NCBI RefSeq assembly: GCF_028807635.1
Contig: NZ_JARBAX010000001.1
Span: forward strand, 3,955,501-4,019,500
Direction of reading: 5' to 3'
Source of the DNA: Streptomyces spiramyceticus
Lineage (GTDB): Bacteria; Actinomycetota; Actinomycetes; Streptomycetales; Streptomycetaceae
DNA length: 64,000 nucleotides
Part shown: positions 1 to 7,941 of the stretch, piece by piece
How positions within the stretch are numbered: the stretch's first letter is position 1
Layout: each line of letters begins with the position of its first letter
Notes under the pieces: model-generated
What the model saw: the letters and a program-made list of their open reading frames with translations, nothing else
The model's database searches: none
What the model was told of the DNA's origin: nothing
Position numbers and translations under genes: made by a program

Positions 1-1
1 C

Positions 2-919
2 GACCGGGTTCGCGGTGCGCTGAAGTCCGTACGCAACGCGGCGGCGGCCCAGGCGGCCAAGCAGAAGCAGGCGTCCCAGGCGCGGTCGCAGGCACAACAG
101 CAGTCGCAGGCCGCGGCCGGGCCGAAACCGCCCGTGCGGGCTCCGCTCACCGATGTCGTGCCGCGTCGCACGCTGGTGATCGTCGCGCTGGTCGCCGCAC
201 TCGCGGTGATCGGCACCGTGCTCGCTGTCGCGCTGAACGGCGGCTCGGACGAGGGCGATCAGGGCAAGTCCAAGGACGGGACGTCCGCTTCGAGCGGCGT
301 CACGGCCGGCGGGGGCGCCAAGAGCGGGGACGAAGGCAAGGAAACGGACAAGGGCAAGGAAGAAGGCCAGGGCCAGGGCAACGCGGACCCGGGCAAGGGC
401 GAGGGCGGCGGTCAGGACACCGGCGGGTCCAAGACGGACGACCCGCCGAAGTCGGACGGGCTGCCCGACGGGTACAAGAAGGTCAGCGACGACCGGTTCC
501 ACTTCACCATGGCGATGCCCGAGGGCTTCGAGCGGAACCGCATAGCAGGCCTGAACTCCGGCGGCATATACAACAAGGACGGCGGATTCCCGCGAGTCCA
601 GGTCGACTTCAATGCCAGCCCCACGGACGACGCCCGCGCCGCCTGGGCGGCGGCGAGGCTGGGTGTCGCCGCGACCAGCACCAACTACAAGCACCTCGGG
701 ATCAGGCCCGTCGACTACAACGGCTATCCCACCACCGCCGACTGGGAGTTCGAGCGCGACCAGCAGGGGCAGCGGGTGCATGTGCTCAACCGCGGCTTCA
801 AGGTGGACGCCCGTCACGGCTACTCCATCATGGTGAGCTGCAAGGCGAGCGAGTGGGACGGCAAGGAGTGCCGGACGCTGCGCGAGACCGCGTTCGACAC
901 GTTCAAGCCCAAGGACTGA
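2..919 (+). CDS. Membrane protein, C-terminal part of a probable Ser/Thr kinase-family protein (5' end outside window)
   Basis: The frame is open from the window edge, so only the last 305 residues are seen. The visible protein starts with a Gln/Ala-rich linker. A single transmembrane segment follows at visible residues about 57-78 (TLVIVALVAALAVIGTVL), then a Gly/Lys/Asp-rich stalk and a globular outer domain of about 150 residues that starts near YKKVSDDRFHFTMAMPEGF. The same linker-TM-stalk-globular layout, with similar outer domains, occurs in the two kinase-family proteins downstream. I therefore infer that the missing N-terminus is a protein kinase domain, but that part cannot be seen. 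A GTG at 134 is only an internal codon. Family membership is inferred; the membrane topology is clear. Confidence 0.7.
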   Translation, partial: DRVRGALKSVRNAAAAQAAKQKQASQARSQAQQQSQAAAGPKPPVRAPLTDVVPRRTLVIVALVAALAVIGTVLAVALNGGSDEGDQGKSKDGTSASSGVTAGGGAKSGDEGKETDKGKEEGQGQGNADPGKGEGGGQDTGGSKTDDPPKSDGLPDGYKKVSDDRFHFTMAMPEGFERNRIAGLNSGGIYNKDGGFPRVQVDFNASPTDDARAAWAAARLGVAATSTNYKHLGIRPVDYNGYPTTADWEFERDQQGQRVHVLNRGFKVDARHGYSIMVSCKASEWDGKECRTLRETAFDTFKPKD

Positions 920-1063
920 CGTACGGAGGGGCCGGGTTGCCAAGACCCGGCGGCACGGTCGGGTCCTGCCCCGTATCGTGAGAGCTCGTGGACTGTACGC
1001 GACCGGAATTGACGGTTTGATGCGGTCCTGGACCGGGGGAACAGCGCGCTCTGGGGAGGCGTC

Positions 1064-3991
1064 GTGGACGACTATGCGGGACGGGTGCTTGCCGACCGCT
1101 ACCGCCTTCCCCTGCCGCCTTCCGACGAGTACGAACTGGTCGAAACCCGGGCCTTCGACACGTATAGCGGGCAGGAAGTCCTCGTCCGCCAAGTGCCGTT
1201 ACCCGAGGTCGTGGACGCGGAGTTCCTGGACGGCGAGGGCGGCGGCGGGGCCGCGGCGCGGGGAGTGCGCCGGGCGGCCGGGCGTACGACACGGCGGCCG
1301 ACCGATCCCGCCGTGCGCCGCGCCATAGAGGCGGCGCAGGCCGCGGCGCAGATCCCCGATCACCCCAGGCTGGACCAGGTCTTCGACGTCTTCGCCGAGG
1401 GCGGTTCGCTGTGGATAGTGAGCGAACTGGTGGCGGCGAGGCCGCTGGCGGCGCTGCTCGCCGAGAGGCCGCTGAACCCTTACCGCGCGGCGGAGATCGC
1501 CGCCGACGTGCTGACCGCGCTGCGGGTGCTGCACGCGCACGGCTGGACCCACCGGAACATCACCGTCCGCACGGTGCTCGTCTGCGACGACGGCCGCATC
1601 GTCCTGACCGGCCTCGCCGCCGGGGCCGCGGAGGAGGCGCTCTGCGGTTACGCCCCCGTGCCGGTGCCGGCGGAGCCGGCGGTGGATGCGGATGAGGACG
1701 ACGGCAGTTGGGGTACGGCTGCCGACCCGGGGAACGCCGGTGCGCCCGGGCACGACGGGATCTCGACCACCGGTGCGGTGGAGGCGGTGCCGTACGCCAG
1801 TGTCCCGCCCGGCATGCGCGCCGCGCTGCCCTCGGGGGACGTCCGCCCGGGTGCGAATCCTGCCGCCGACGTCCGAGCCGCGCGCGCCGGGGCGATCGCG
1901 GCCTACCGCGCGGGCGCCCGTGCGGCGGCCAGGGTCAGCGAGGAGCAGCGGCCTGAGGGCACAGCCCCGCTCCCGGCCCAGCGGCCGTCGCCGCGCCCGG
2001 CCGGAGGCCCGCGTGCGATCAGCCCGTACGTGGACCTGGACGTCGATGCTGGTGCTGGTGCTGGTGCTGGTGCTGGTGCGAGTGCTGGTGCTGGTACCGC
2101 TGCCGGTACCGCGACCGGCGCACGCGGGGCGCTGGGCGCCGGTGGCGGCTGGCACTCCGGGCCGGGCGGGCCCGGTGCATCGGCAGCTAACGACTCGGCG
2201 GCCTCCGCGGGCGGCCGTACAGGCGCCGGGGCAGACTTCGACGAGACCTGGCACGGCGCCGTACCCCGTTCGGGGGCCGGAGACGGATTGCGCGCCGACG
2301 GCCTGCGACACGCGCACCCGCCGCGCGAGCAGGCCGAGGCATTGGCGCCGACGCAGGGCTACGCGCAGGGCCAGGCGGATGCGCAGCCCGGCACGCAGCC
2401 CGGCGTCCCGGCGCAAGCGCGACCCGGCGCTCCCGGCAGCCAGACGACGACCCGTGCGTACGCGCAGCCGTCCGGCGGGCAGGGCACACACGGCGGGCAG
2501 GGCACACACGCCGGGCAGGGCGGGCAAGCTGGACACGGCGGCCAAGGCCAAGGCTCAGCGTCGTCCTCCGCCACCGGGCGCTGGGACGAATACGTTGCCG
2601 GGGGCCACGTTCCCGCGCACCGCGGTCCCGCCACCCCGCTCGCCGCCGAGCGTGCCAGGCAGGCGCGCATCGCCGTCGTCGGCGCCGTCACCGAGCGCTG
2701 GGCGCCCGAGCAGGCGGGCTCTGTGCACGGGAACTGGCAGTTGGCACCGCCCATCGGGCCCTCGACCGACCTCTGGGCGCTGGGCGCCCTCCTCTTCCGT
2801 ACCGTGCAGGGACACGCCCCGTACCCGGAGGACAGCGCCATAGAGCTGGTGCAGCTCGTCTGCGCCGAGCCGCCCGCCTTCGCCGAGGAGTGTGGCCCGC
2901 TGCGGCCCGTCGTCGAGTCGCTGCTGCGCCAGGACCCGACCGAGCGGCCGGACTTCGAGGAGCTGCGCGGCTGGCTGCGTTCGCTCGTACGGTCCGCCCC
3001 CGAGCCGGAGGCCGGGGTGGACGTCGTTCCGCTGCCGTCCGTCGACAGTGCGCGGCTTCCGATCGTGCGCCGCCGGGGTGAGCTCGTACGCAAGCGCCGC
3101 GGCGGCTCGGCAGACGCGCAGCACGGCAGGCACCGGCACAAGAAGGCCAAGGACAGCAGGAACACCGGGACGGGCAGGGAGAACAGACGCGAGAAGGAGC
3201 CCCGGGCAGCCAGAGAGCCGCGGATCAAGGAGCCGCGGATCCAGCCGAAGCAGCGCGGCGGCCCCCGTTCCCTCGGCCGCACACTGCTCGTCGTGATCCT
3301 CCTCGGCCTGGTCGCCGCGCTCGTGTACGCGTTGGCCTTCATGCCGAAGGCCGGTGAAGGGAGCGGGGAAGGCGACCAGGGCGACGCCAAGAACGTCGGT
3401 GACGAGCTGCGCACGAGCGCGCCGCCGACCCCCGGCCCCTCCGGAGGGACCGACTCCGCCCAGCCGCCCCCGCAGCAGACTCCGGACAAGACTCCTTCCT
3501 CGCAGCAGCCGCAGACCTCCGTCCCCGCGTCCGACGTCGCGAAGGGGTACGCGATCCGAAAGGACCCCGAGGGTTTCCAGACCGCCGTGGACAAGGACTG
3601 GGAGCGGCGGCCGATCAACGATGCGGGACAGGTCCGTTATCGCGGCGGCGGCTTCGAGCTGGTGATCGTCCCGGGCAGGGACACCGTCAAGGAGTACGGC
3701 AGCGACCCGATGGACTACCAGCTGAAGAAGGAGCGGGAGCTGCAGGCCGTCCGCGACTCGTCCTGGTCGACCTCGAACGGGCTGCGGCGCATCGACGTGG
3801 GCCGGCAGGTCATGGCAGAGGGCCAGTTCACCTGGCAGGACAGCAGCGGCCGCGATGTGTACGTCCGTAACCTCGCGATCATCGTCGGCGACCGTTACCA
3901 CGTGGTCCAGGTGATCGGCCCCGAGTCGCAGCGCGACGAGGTCACCGAGATCTACGAACAGGCGTCGTCCGCCTACCGGGTGACAGGCTGA
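1064..3991 (+). CDS. Membrane-bound protein pseudokinase with a giant insert in the activation segment
   Basis: 975 residues from a GTG start with GGGGAGG 5 bp upstream. The fold is that of a Ser/Thr kinase, but every catalytic signature is changed. There is no glycine-rich loop. The VAVK lysine is Arg42 (VLVRQ). HRD is H163-R164-N165. DFG is replaced by G183-L184-A185 in IVLTGLAAG. About 335 low-complexity Ala/Gly/Gln/Pro-rich residues (about 200-535) then interrupt the domain before the APE motif returns at 547-549, followed by STDLWALGALLFRTVQGHAPY. After a Lys/Arg-rich stretch come a transmembrane helix (about 737-758), a Pro/Ser stalk and an outer domain related to those of the neighbouring kinases. 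It most likely cannot phosphorylate and acts as a scaffold or as a regulator of the active kinase at 4014. It lies 22 bp upstream of that gene and is probably co-transcribed. Confidence 0.85.
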   Translation: MDDYAGRVLADRYRLPLPPSDEYELVETRAFDTYSGQEVLVRQVPLPEVVDAEFLDGEGGGGAAARGVRRAAGRTTRRPTDPAVRRAIEAAQAAAQIPDHPRLDQVFDVFAEGGSLWIVSELVAARPLAALLAERPLNPYRAAEIAADVLTALRVLHAHGWTHRNITVRTVLVCDDGRIVLTGLAAGAAEEALCGYAPVPVPAEPAVDADEDDGSWGTAADPGNAGAPGHDGISTTGAVEAVPYASVPPGMRAALPSGDVRPGANPAADVRAARAGAIAAYRAGARAAARVSEEQRPEGTAPLPAQRPSPRPAGGPRAISPYVDLDVDAGAGAGAGAGASAGAGTAAGTATGARGALGAGGGWHSGPGGPGASAANDSAASAGGRTGAGADFDETWHGAVPRSGAGDGLRADGLRHAHPPREQAEALAPTQGYAQGQADAQPGTQPGVPAQARPGAPGSQTTTRAYAQPSGGQGTHGGQGTHAGQGGQAGHGGQGQGSASSSATGRWDEYVAGGHVPAHRGPATPLAAERARQARIAVVGAVTERWAPEQAGSVHGNWQLAPPIGPSTDLWALGALLFRTVQGHAPYPEDSAIELVQLVCAEPPAFAEECGPLRPVVESLLRQDPTERPDFEELRGWLRSLVRSAPEPEAGVDVVPLPSVDSARLPIVRRRGELVRKRRGGSADAQHGRHRHKKAKDSRNTGTGRENRREKEPRAAREPRIKEPRIQPKQRGGPRSLGRTLLVVILLGLVAALVYALAFMPKAGEGSGEGDQGDAKNVGDELRTSAPPTPGPSGGTDSAQPPPQQTPDKTPSSQQPQTSVPASDVAKGYAIRKDPEGFQTAVDKDWERRPINDAGQVRYRGGGFELVIVPGRDTVKEYGSDPMDYQLKKERELQAVRDSSWSTSNGLRRIDVGRQVMAEGQFTWQDSSGRDVYVRNLAIIVGDRYHVVQVIGPESQRDEVTEIYEQASSAYRVTG

Positions 3992-4013
3992 GCGCGCACC
4001 GGACAGGACAGCG

Positions 4014-5711
4014 ATGACCACCGAAGGCAACGGACGCCTGATCGCCGGGCGTTATCGGCTCGGCGTGCGGCTCGGTCGTGGCGGCATGGGGACGGTGTGG
4101 CGGGCCACCGACGAGCTGCTCGGCCGACAGGTCGCCGTCAAGGAACTCAATGTCGACATCGGCGCGCACGAGGCAGGCCTGCCTGCCGCCGATGACGTGC
4201 GACCGTGGCGCGAACGCGTACTGCGCGAGGCCAGGACCGTGGCTCAGCTGGTCCACCCCAATGTGATCGTCGTGCACGATGTCGTCGACGACCAGGACAC
4301 CAGGCTCTCCTACATCATCATGGAGCTGATCGACGGCGAATCGCTCGCCGACCGGGTCGCGACGAGCGGTCCCGTCAACACCCGCGAGGCGGCCCGGATC
4401 GGGCTCGCGCTGCTCGGGGCGCTGCGTACGGCCCATGAACACGGTGTACTCCACCGCGACATCAAGCCCGCCAACGTCCTGCTGGAAGCGGACAGCGGAC
4501 GCGTCGTACTCACCGACTTCGGCATCGCGCGGCTCTCCGGAGCCACGACGCTCACCGACTCCGGATCCTTCGTCGGCTCCCCCGAGTACACGGCGCCGGA
4601 GCGCATGGAGGGCGTCGGCGCGGGTCCCGCGTCCGATCTGTGGTCGCTCGGTGTGCTGCTCTGTACGGCGCTGAGCGGCGAATCGCCGTTCCACCGCGAT
4701 TCGTTGGGCGGTGTGCTCAACGCCGTCGTGAACGACGAGATCCGGCCGCCGGCCGCGGCCGGTCCGCTGCTGCCCGTCGTACGCGGCCTGCTGGAGCGGG
4801 ATCCGGAGCGCAGGCTCGGCGTGGAGGAGGCGGAGCGGCTACTGGTCGCGCACCTGGCGGCCGGCGTGACGCCGGAGGCGGCGGCTCAGGCGCCGCCCTA
4901 TTCGCCCACGCAACGGGACGTACCGCTCACCGCGCCGCCGCCCACGGCTGTCCCGGTCCTCGTTCCTGTCCCCGGCCCCGCCCTTGCGGCCGCCGAGCAG
5001 GCGCGGCCACGGGTCGGCCGGATCCGGAGGGCGCTTGTCGCGGGCGCGCTGGTTGCCGCGATGGCGGGGGCGGGGGCGGCGACCGCGATGCTGTTCCTGG
5101 GTGACGGCGCCGGCGGGGAGGGCGCGGGTGGGTCGAACGGCGAGTCCGGCGGACGTACGGACGCTGCTTCTACGCCGCCCACCCCTCCCACCCCTCCCAC
5201 CCGTACCGTCACCTCGACTGCTCCGAGCAGGTCATCGGTCCCGACCGCATCGGTCACGCCCTCCTTCACGCCGCCCGCCGGGTACCGGAGGGTGAGCGAT
5301 CCGGCGGGCTTCTCGCTCGCCGTCCCCGAGGGGTACAACCGGTCGACCGACGACAAGCGGGTCTTCTACATCTCGCCGGACCAGCAGATCAGGATCGGCG
5401 TACGGCAGCAGGCTCCAGTGTCGAGCGGACCGCTGGGCGCGATGCGGCTGTCGCACGCGAACGGGCCCGACACGAACCCCGGTTACCGCGACGGCAAGGT
5501 CACGCCGACCACCTACAACGGACTGACCGCCGCGCTCTGGGAGTTCACGTGGGACGGCTTCGATCCGGAGGACGAGGACCGGCACACGTACGACCTGTGC
5601 TGGGAGGAGGGCGGGCTGATGTACGACGTGTGGGTGTCGGCACCGGTCGGCCGCCAGGACGACGCGAAACGCCACTTCGACACGGCGCTGGATTCATTCA
5701 CCCGCCGGTAG
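4014..5711 (+). CDS. Transmembrane Ser/Thr protein kinase (PknB-type)
   Basis: 565 residues, ATG start 22 bp after the pseudokinase. All kinase motifs are intact: glycine loop LGRGGMGTVW (20-29), VAVK lysine K43, HRDIKPANVLL with catalytic Asp149, DFG Asp168, and TAPERMEG for the APE motif. A Pro-rich linker leads to a transmembrane helix near residues 340-365. A Ser/Thr/Pro stalk and an outer domain of about 150 residues (from GYRRVSDPAGFSLAVPEGY) follow. The outer domain resembles those of the two proteins upstream and has no PASTA repeats, so the ligand is unlikely to be muropeptide bound through PASTA domains. It is presumably the only catalytically competent kinase of this cluster and may signal together with the adjacent pseudokinase. 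Confidence 0.93.
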   Translation: MTTEGNGRLIAGRYRLGVRLGRGGMGTVWRATDELLGRQVAVKELNVDIGAHEAGLPAADDVRPWRERVLREARTVAQLVHPNVIVVHDVVDDQDTRLSYIIMELIDGESLADRVATSGPVNTREAARIGLALLGALRTAHEHGVLHRDIKPANVLLEADSGRVVLTDFGIARLSGATTLTDSGSFVGSPEYTAPERMEGVGAGPASDLWSLGVLLCTALSGESPFHRDSLGGVLNAVVNDEIRPPAAAGPLLPVVRGLLERDPERRLGVEEAERLLVAHLAAGVTPEAAAQAPPYSPTQRDVPLTAPPPTAVPVLVPVPGPALAAAEQARPRVGRIRRALVAGALVAAMAGAGAATAMLFLGDGAGGEGAGGSNGESGGRTDAASTPPTPPTPPTRTVTSTAPSRSSVPTASVTPSFTPPAGYRRVSDPAGFSLAVPEGYNRSTDDKRVFYISPDQQIRIGVRQQAPVSSGPLGAMRLSHANGPDTNPGYRDGKVTPTTYNGLTAALWEFTWDGFDPEDEDRHTYDLCWEEGGLMYDVWVSAPVGRQDDAKRHFDTALDSFTRR

Positions 5712-5715
5712 AGGG

Positions 5716-6149
5716 GTGGGTGAAAGCGCCGCAGGCTCCGCACACCCCTCCCCGCTGGCAACCCGCCCCGCGCGTGCGCCAGGCAGCCCACCCAGGCCGC
5801 TTCGGCGCCCACCGGCCCGCCCAGCGCCACCGCCGCGCCCACCGTCCCCGGCCAGGGCCGTCTCATCGGCGGGCGCTACCGCCTGGTCTCGCGGCTCGGG
5901 CACGGCGGCATGGGTACGGTCTGGCGTGCTCACGACGAGGTCGTGGACCGCGACGTCGCGGTAAAGGAACCGCGCGTGCCGGATCACCTGAGCGAGCGCG
6001 AGCGGCAGAACGTCTGCCTGCGCATGCAGCGCGAGGGCCCGCGCCGCCGCCCGGATCGACCACCCCTCCTTGGTGACGATGCACGACGTGGTTGTCGAGG
6101 ACGGAAGCCATGGATCGTGATGGAGCTGGTGGCGGGACAGAACCTGTGA
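5716..6149 (+). pseudogene. Decayed N-terminal fragment of a fourth Ser/Thr kinase
   Basis: Directly after the intact kinase lies a recognisable kinase start: [37 protein letters not shown]. It follows a Pro/Ala-rich leader whose likely GTG (5716) is in a different frame, which points to an upstream frameshift. Inside the N-lobe one extra G near 6036 shifts the frame. The shifted frame reads as the expected [17 protein letters not shown]. Loss of one A near 6108 restores the original frame for [17 protein letters not shown] at 6147-6149 then ends it, at about residue 95 of a normally 270-residue domain. No catalytic loop follows in any frame. This is a broken, truncated paralogue, and two nearby indels make a single sequencing error unlikely as the whole explanation. 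Confidence 0.8.
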
Positions 6150-6279
6150 GCCGGGTGGCGGCGACGAGCCCCTGATCAGGGGTTATCTGCCAGTGGACAC
6201 TGGCGCGGTGGTGTGGGCCTGGTGAAAAGCCGTTACCGGCGGGTACCAAAAGGCTCCGATCGGGCCTACTCTCGCCCTC

Positions 6280-7899
6280 ATGACGGACTCGAAGGCCCCC
6301 GCAGCGCCTGCCCTCGGCACCAACCCGCTCGCCGCCGCCCCCGCAGGCGCCCGCACCGCGGCCGACGTGGTCACCCCCGAGGTGGTCGCACAGCTCACCC
6401 GCGGAGTGGTCGGTTCCGGCCGTACCGCCAACCACACGCCCTTCACCGGGGAGAAGCTGGCGGACCTGCCCGAGTCCAGCCCCGAGGACGTCGCCACCGC
6501 CTTCGAGCGGGCGCGGGCCGCCCAGCCCGCCTGGGCGGCCACGCCCGTCCGGAAGCGCGCCGCGATCCTGCTCCGCTTCCACGACCTGGTGCTGGAGCGC
6601 CAGGCCGAGGTCCTCGACCTCATACAGCTGGAGACGGGCAAGGCCCGCCTGCACGCGCACGAAGAGGTCCAGGCCGTCGCCATCGCCGCCCGCCACTACG
6701 GGCGCAAGGCCTCCTCCTACCTCAAGCCCAAGCGGCGCACCGGCGCGATTCCGACCCTCACGAAGGTCACCGAGCTGCGCCAGCCGCGCGGTGTCGTCGG
6801 CCAGATCGCACCCTGGAACTACCCGTTCGAGCTGTCCATCGGCGACGCGCTGCCCGCCTTCGTCTCCGGCAACGCCGTCGTGATGAAGCCCGACACCGAG
6901 ACCGCGCTGACCGCCCTGTGGGCCCGTGACCTGCTCGTCGAGGCCGGTCTGCCCGCCGAGGTCTTCCAAGTGGTCCTGGGCGAAGGCCCGGTCGTCGGCC
7001 CCGAGGTCGTCAAGCACGCCGACTACGTCTCCTTCACCGGCTCCACCCGTACGGGCCGCGAGGTCGCCCAGGGTGCGGCCGCCCGTCTCGTCGGCGTATC
7101 CCTCGAACTCGGCGGCAAGAACGCCATGCTGGTCCTGGAGGACGCCGACGTCGAGAAGGCCGCGGCCGGCGCCGTCCGCGCCTGCTTCTCCTCCGCCGGG
7201 CAGCTGTGCATCTCCATCGAGCGGCTGTACGTCCACGAATCGATCGCCGACGACTTCGTTGCCCGGTTCGCCGCCCGTACGAAGGCGATGCGCCTCGGCA
7301 CGGCCCTCGCGTACGGCGCCGACATGGGCTCGCTCGTCGGCGAGCGCCAGCTGGAGAACGTCAAGCGCCACGTCGAAGAGGCCGTCGCGAAGGGCGCCAC
7401 GCTCGTCGCGGGCGGCGTCGCCCGCCCCGACATCGGCCCGCTCTTCTTCGAGCCGACCATCCTGGACGGCGTCGAGGCGCCGATGGCCGTATGCGCCGAG
7501 GAGACCTTCGGCCCGGTCGTTTCCATCTACCGGTTCACCGACGAGGACGACGTCGTGGCGCAGGCCAACGCCACCTCGTACGGTCTGAATTCGAGCGTCT
7601 GGACCAAGAACGGCAAGCGCGGCCACGCGATCGCCGCCCGCCTGCGCACCGGCACGGTCAACATCAACGAGGGCTACGCCCCGGCGTACGGCAGTGTCCA
7701 GGCGCCGATGGGCGGCATGAAGGACTCCGGTCTCGGCCGCCGCCACGGCTCCGAGGGCATCCTCAAGTACACCGAGGCGCAGACCGTCGCCCACCAGCGG
7801 CTGATCCCGATGGCCCCGGCCTTCGGCATGGACGACGAGAAGTACACGGCGTTCATGAGCACAAGCCTCAAGGCGCTCAAGGTTCTGCGTTTCCGCTGA
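6280..7899 (+). CDS. gabD: Succinic semialdehyde dehydrogenase
   Basis: 539 residues of the NAD(P)-dependent aldehyde dehydrogenase superfamily. It oxidises succinic semialdehyde to succinate in the GABA shunt, feeding the TCA cycle. Visible motifs are GQIAPWNYPFE and AVVMKPDTE in the cofactor fold, FTGSTRTGREVA, general base Glu276 in LELGGKN, and nucleophile Cys310 in GQLCIS. The last is preceded by RACFSSAG as in this actinobacterial subgroup. About 45 N-terminal residues precede the usual core. The oxidase gene begins 42 bp downstream on the same strand, so the two are probably one operon. Substrate is assigned from family resemblance and this gene neighbourhood in Streptomyces; other semialdehydes remain possible. 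Confidence 0.85.
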   Translation: MTDSKAPAAPALGTNPLAAAPAGARTAADVVTPEVVAQLTRGVVGSGRTANHTPFTGEKLADLPESSPEDVATAFERARAAQPAWAATPVRKRAAILLRFHDLVLERQAEVLDLIQLETGKARLHAHEEVQAVAIAARHYGRKASSYLKPKRRTGAIPTLTKVTELRQPRGVVGQIAPWNYPFELSIGDALPAFVSGNAVVMKPDTETALTALWARDLLVEAGLPAEVFQVVLGEGPVVGPEVVKHADYVSFTGSTRTGREVAQGAAARLVGVSLELGGKNAMLVLEDADVEKAAAGAVRACFSSAGQLCISIERLYVHESIADDFVARFAARTKAMRLGTALAYGADMGSLVGERQLENVKRHVEEAVAKGATLVAGGVARPDIGPLFFEPTILDGVEAPMAVCAEETFGPVVSIYRFTDEDDVVAQANATSYGLNSSVWTKNGKRGHAIAARLRTGTVNINEGYAPAYGSVQAPMGGMKDSGLGRRHGSEGILKYTEAQTVAHQRLIPMAPAFGMDDEKYTAFMSTSLKALKVLRFR

Positions 7900-7941
7900 T
7901 TCACCCTTTCGGAACCCCCGGGTTCTCAACGAGGAGCGCCA

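Noticed and set aside
1199..2551. 450-codon antisense frame in the pseudokinase
   Set aside because: Arg/Gly/Ala low-complexity composition, with no motif; a shadow of the coding strand.
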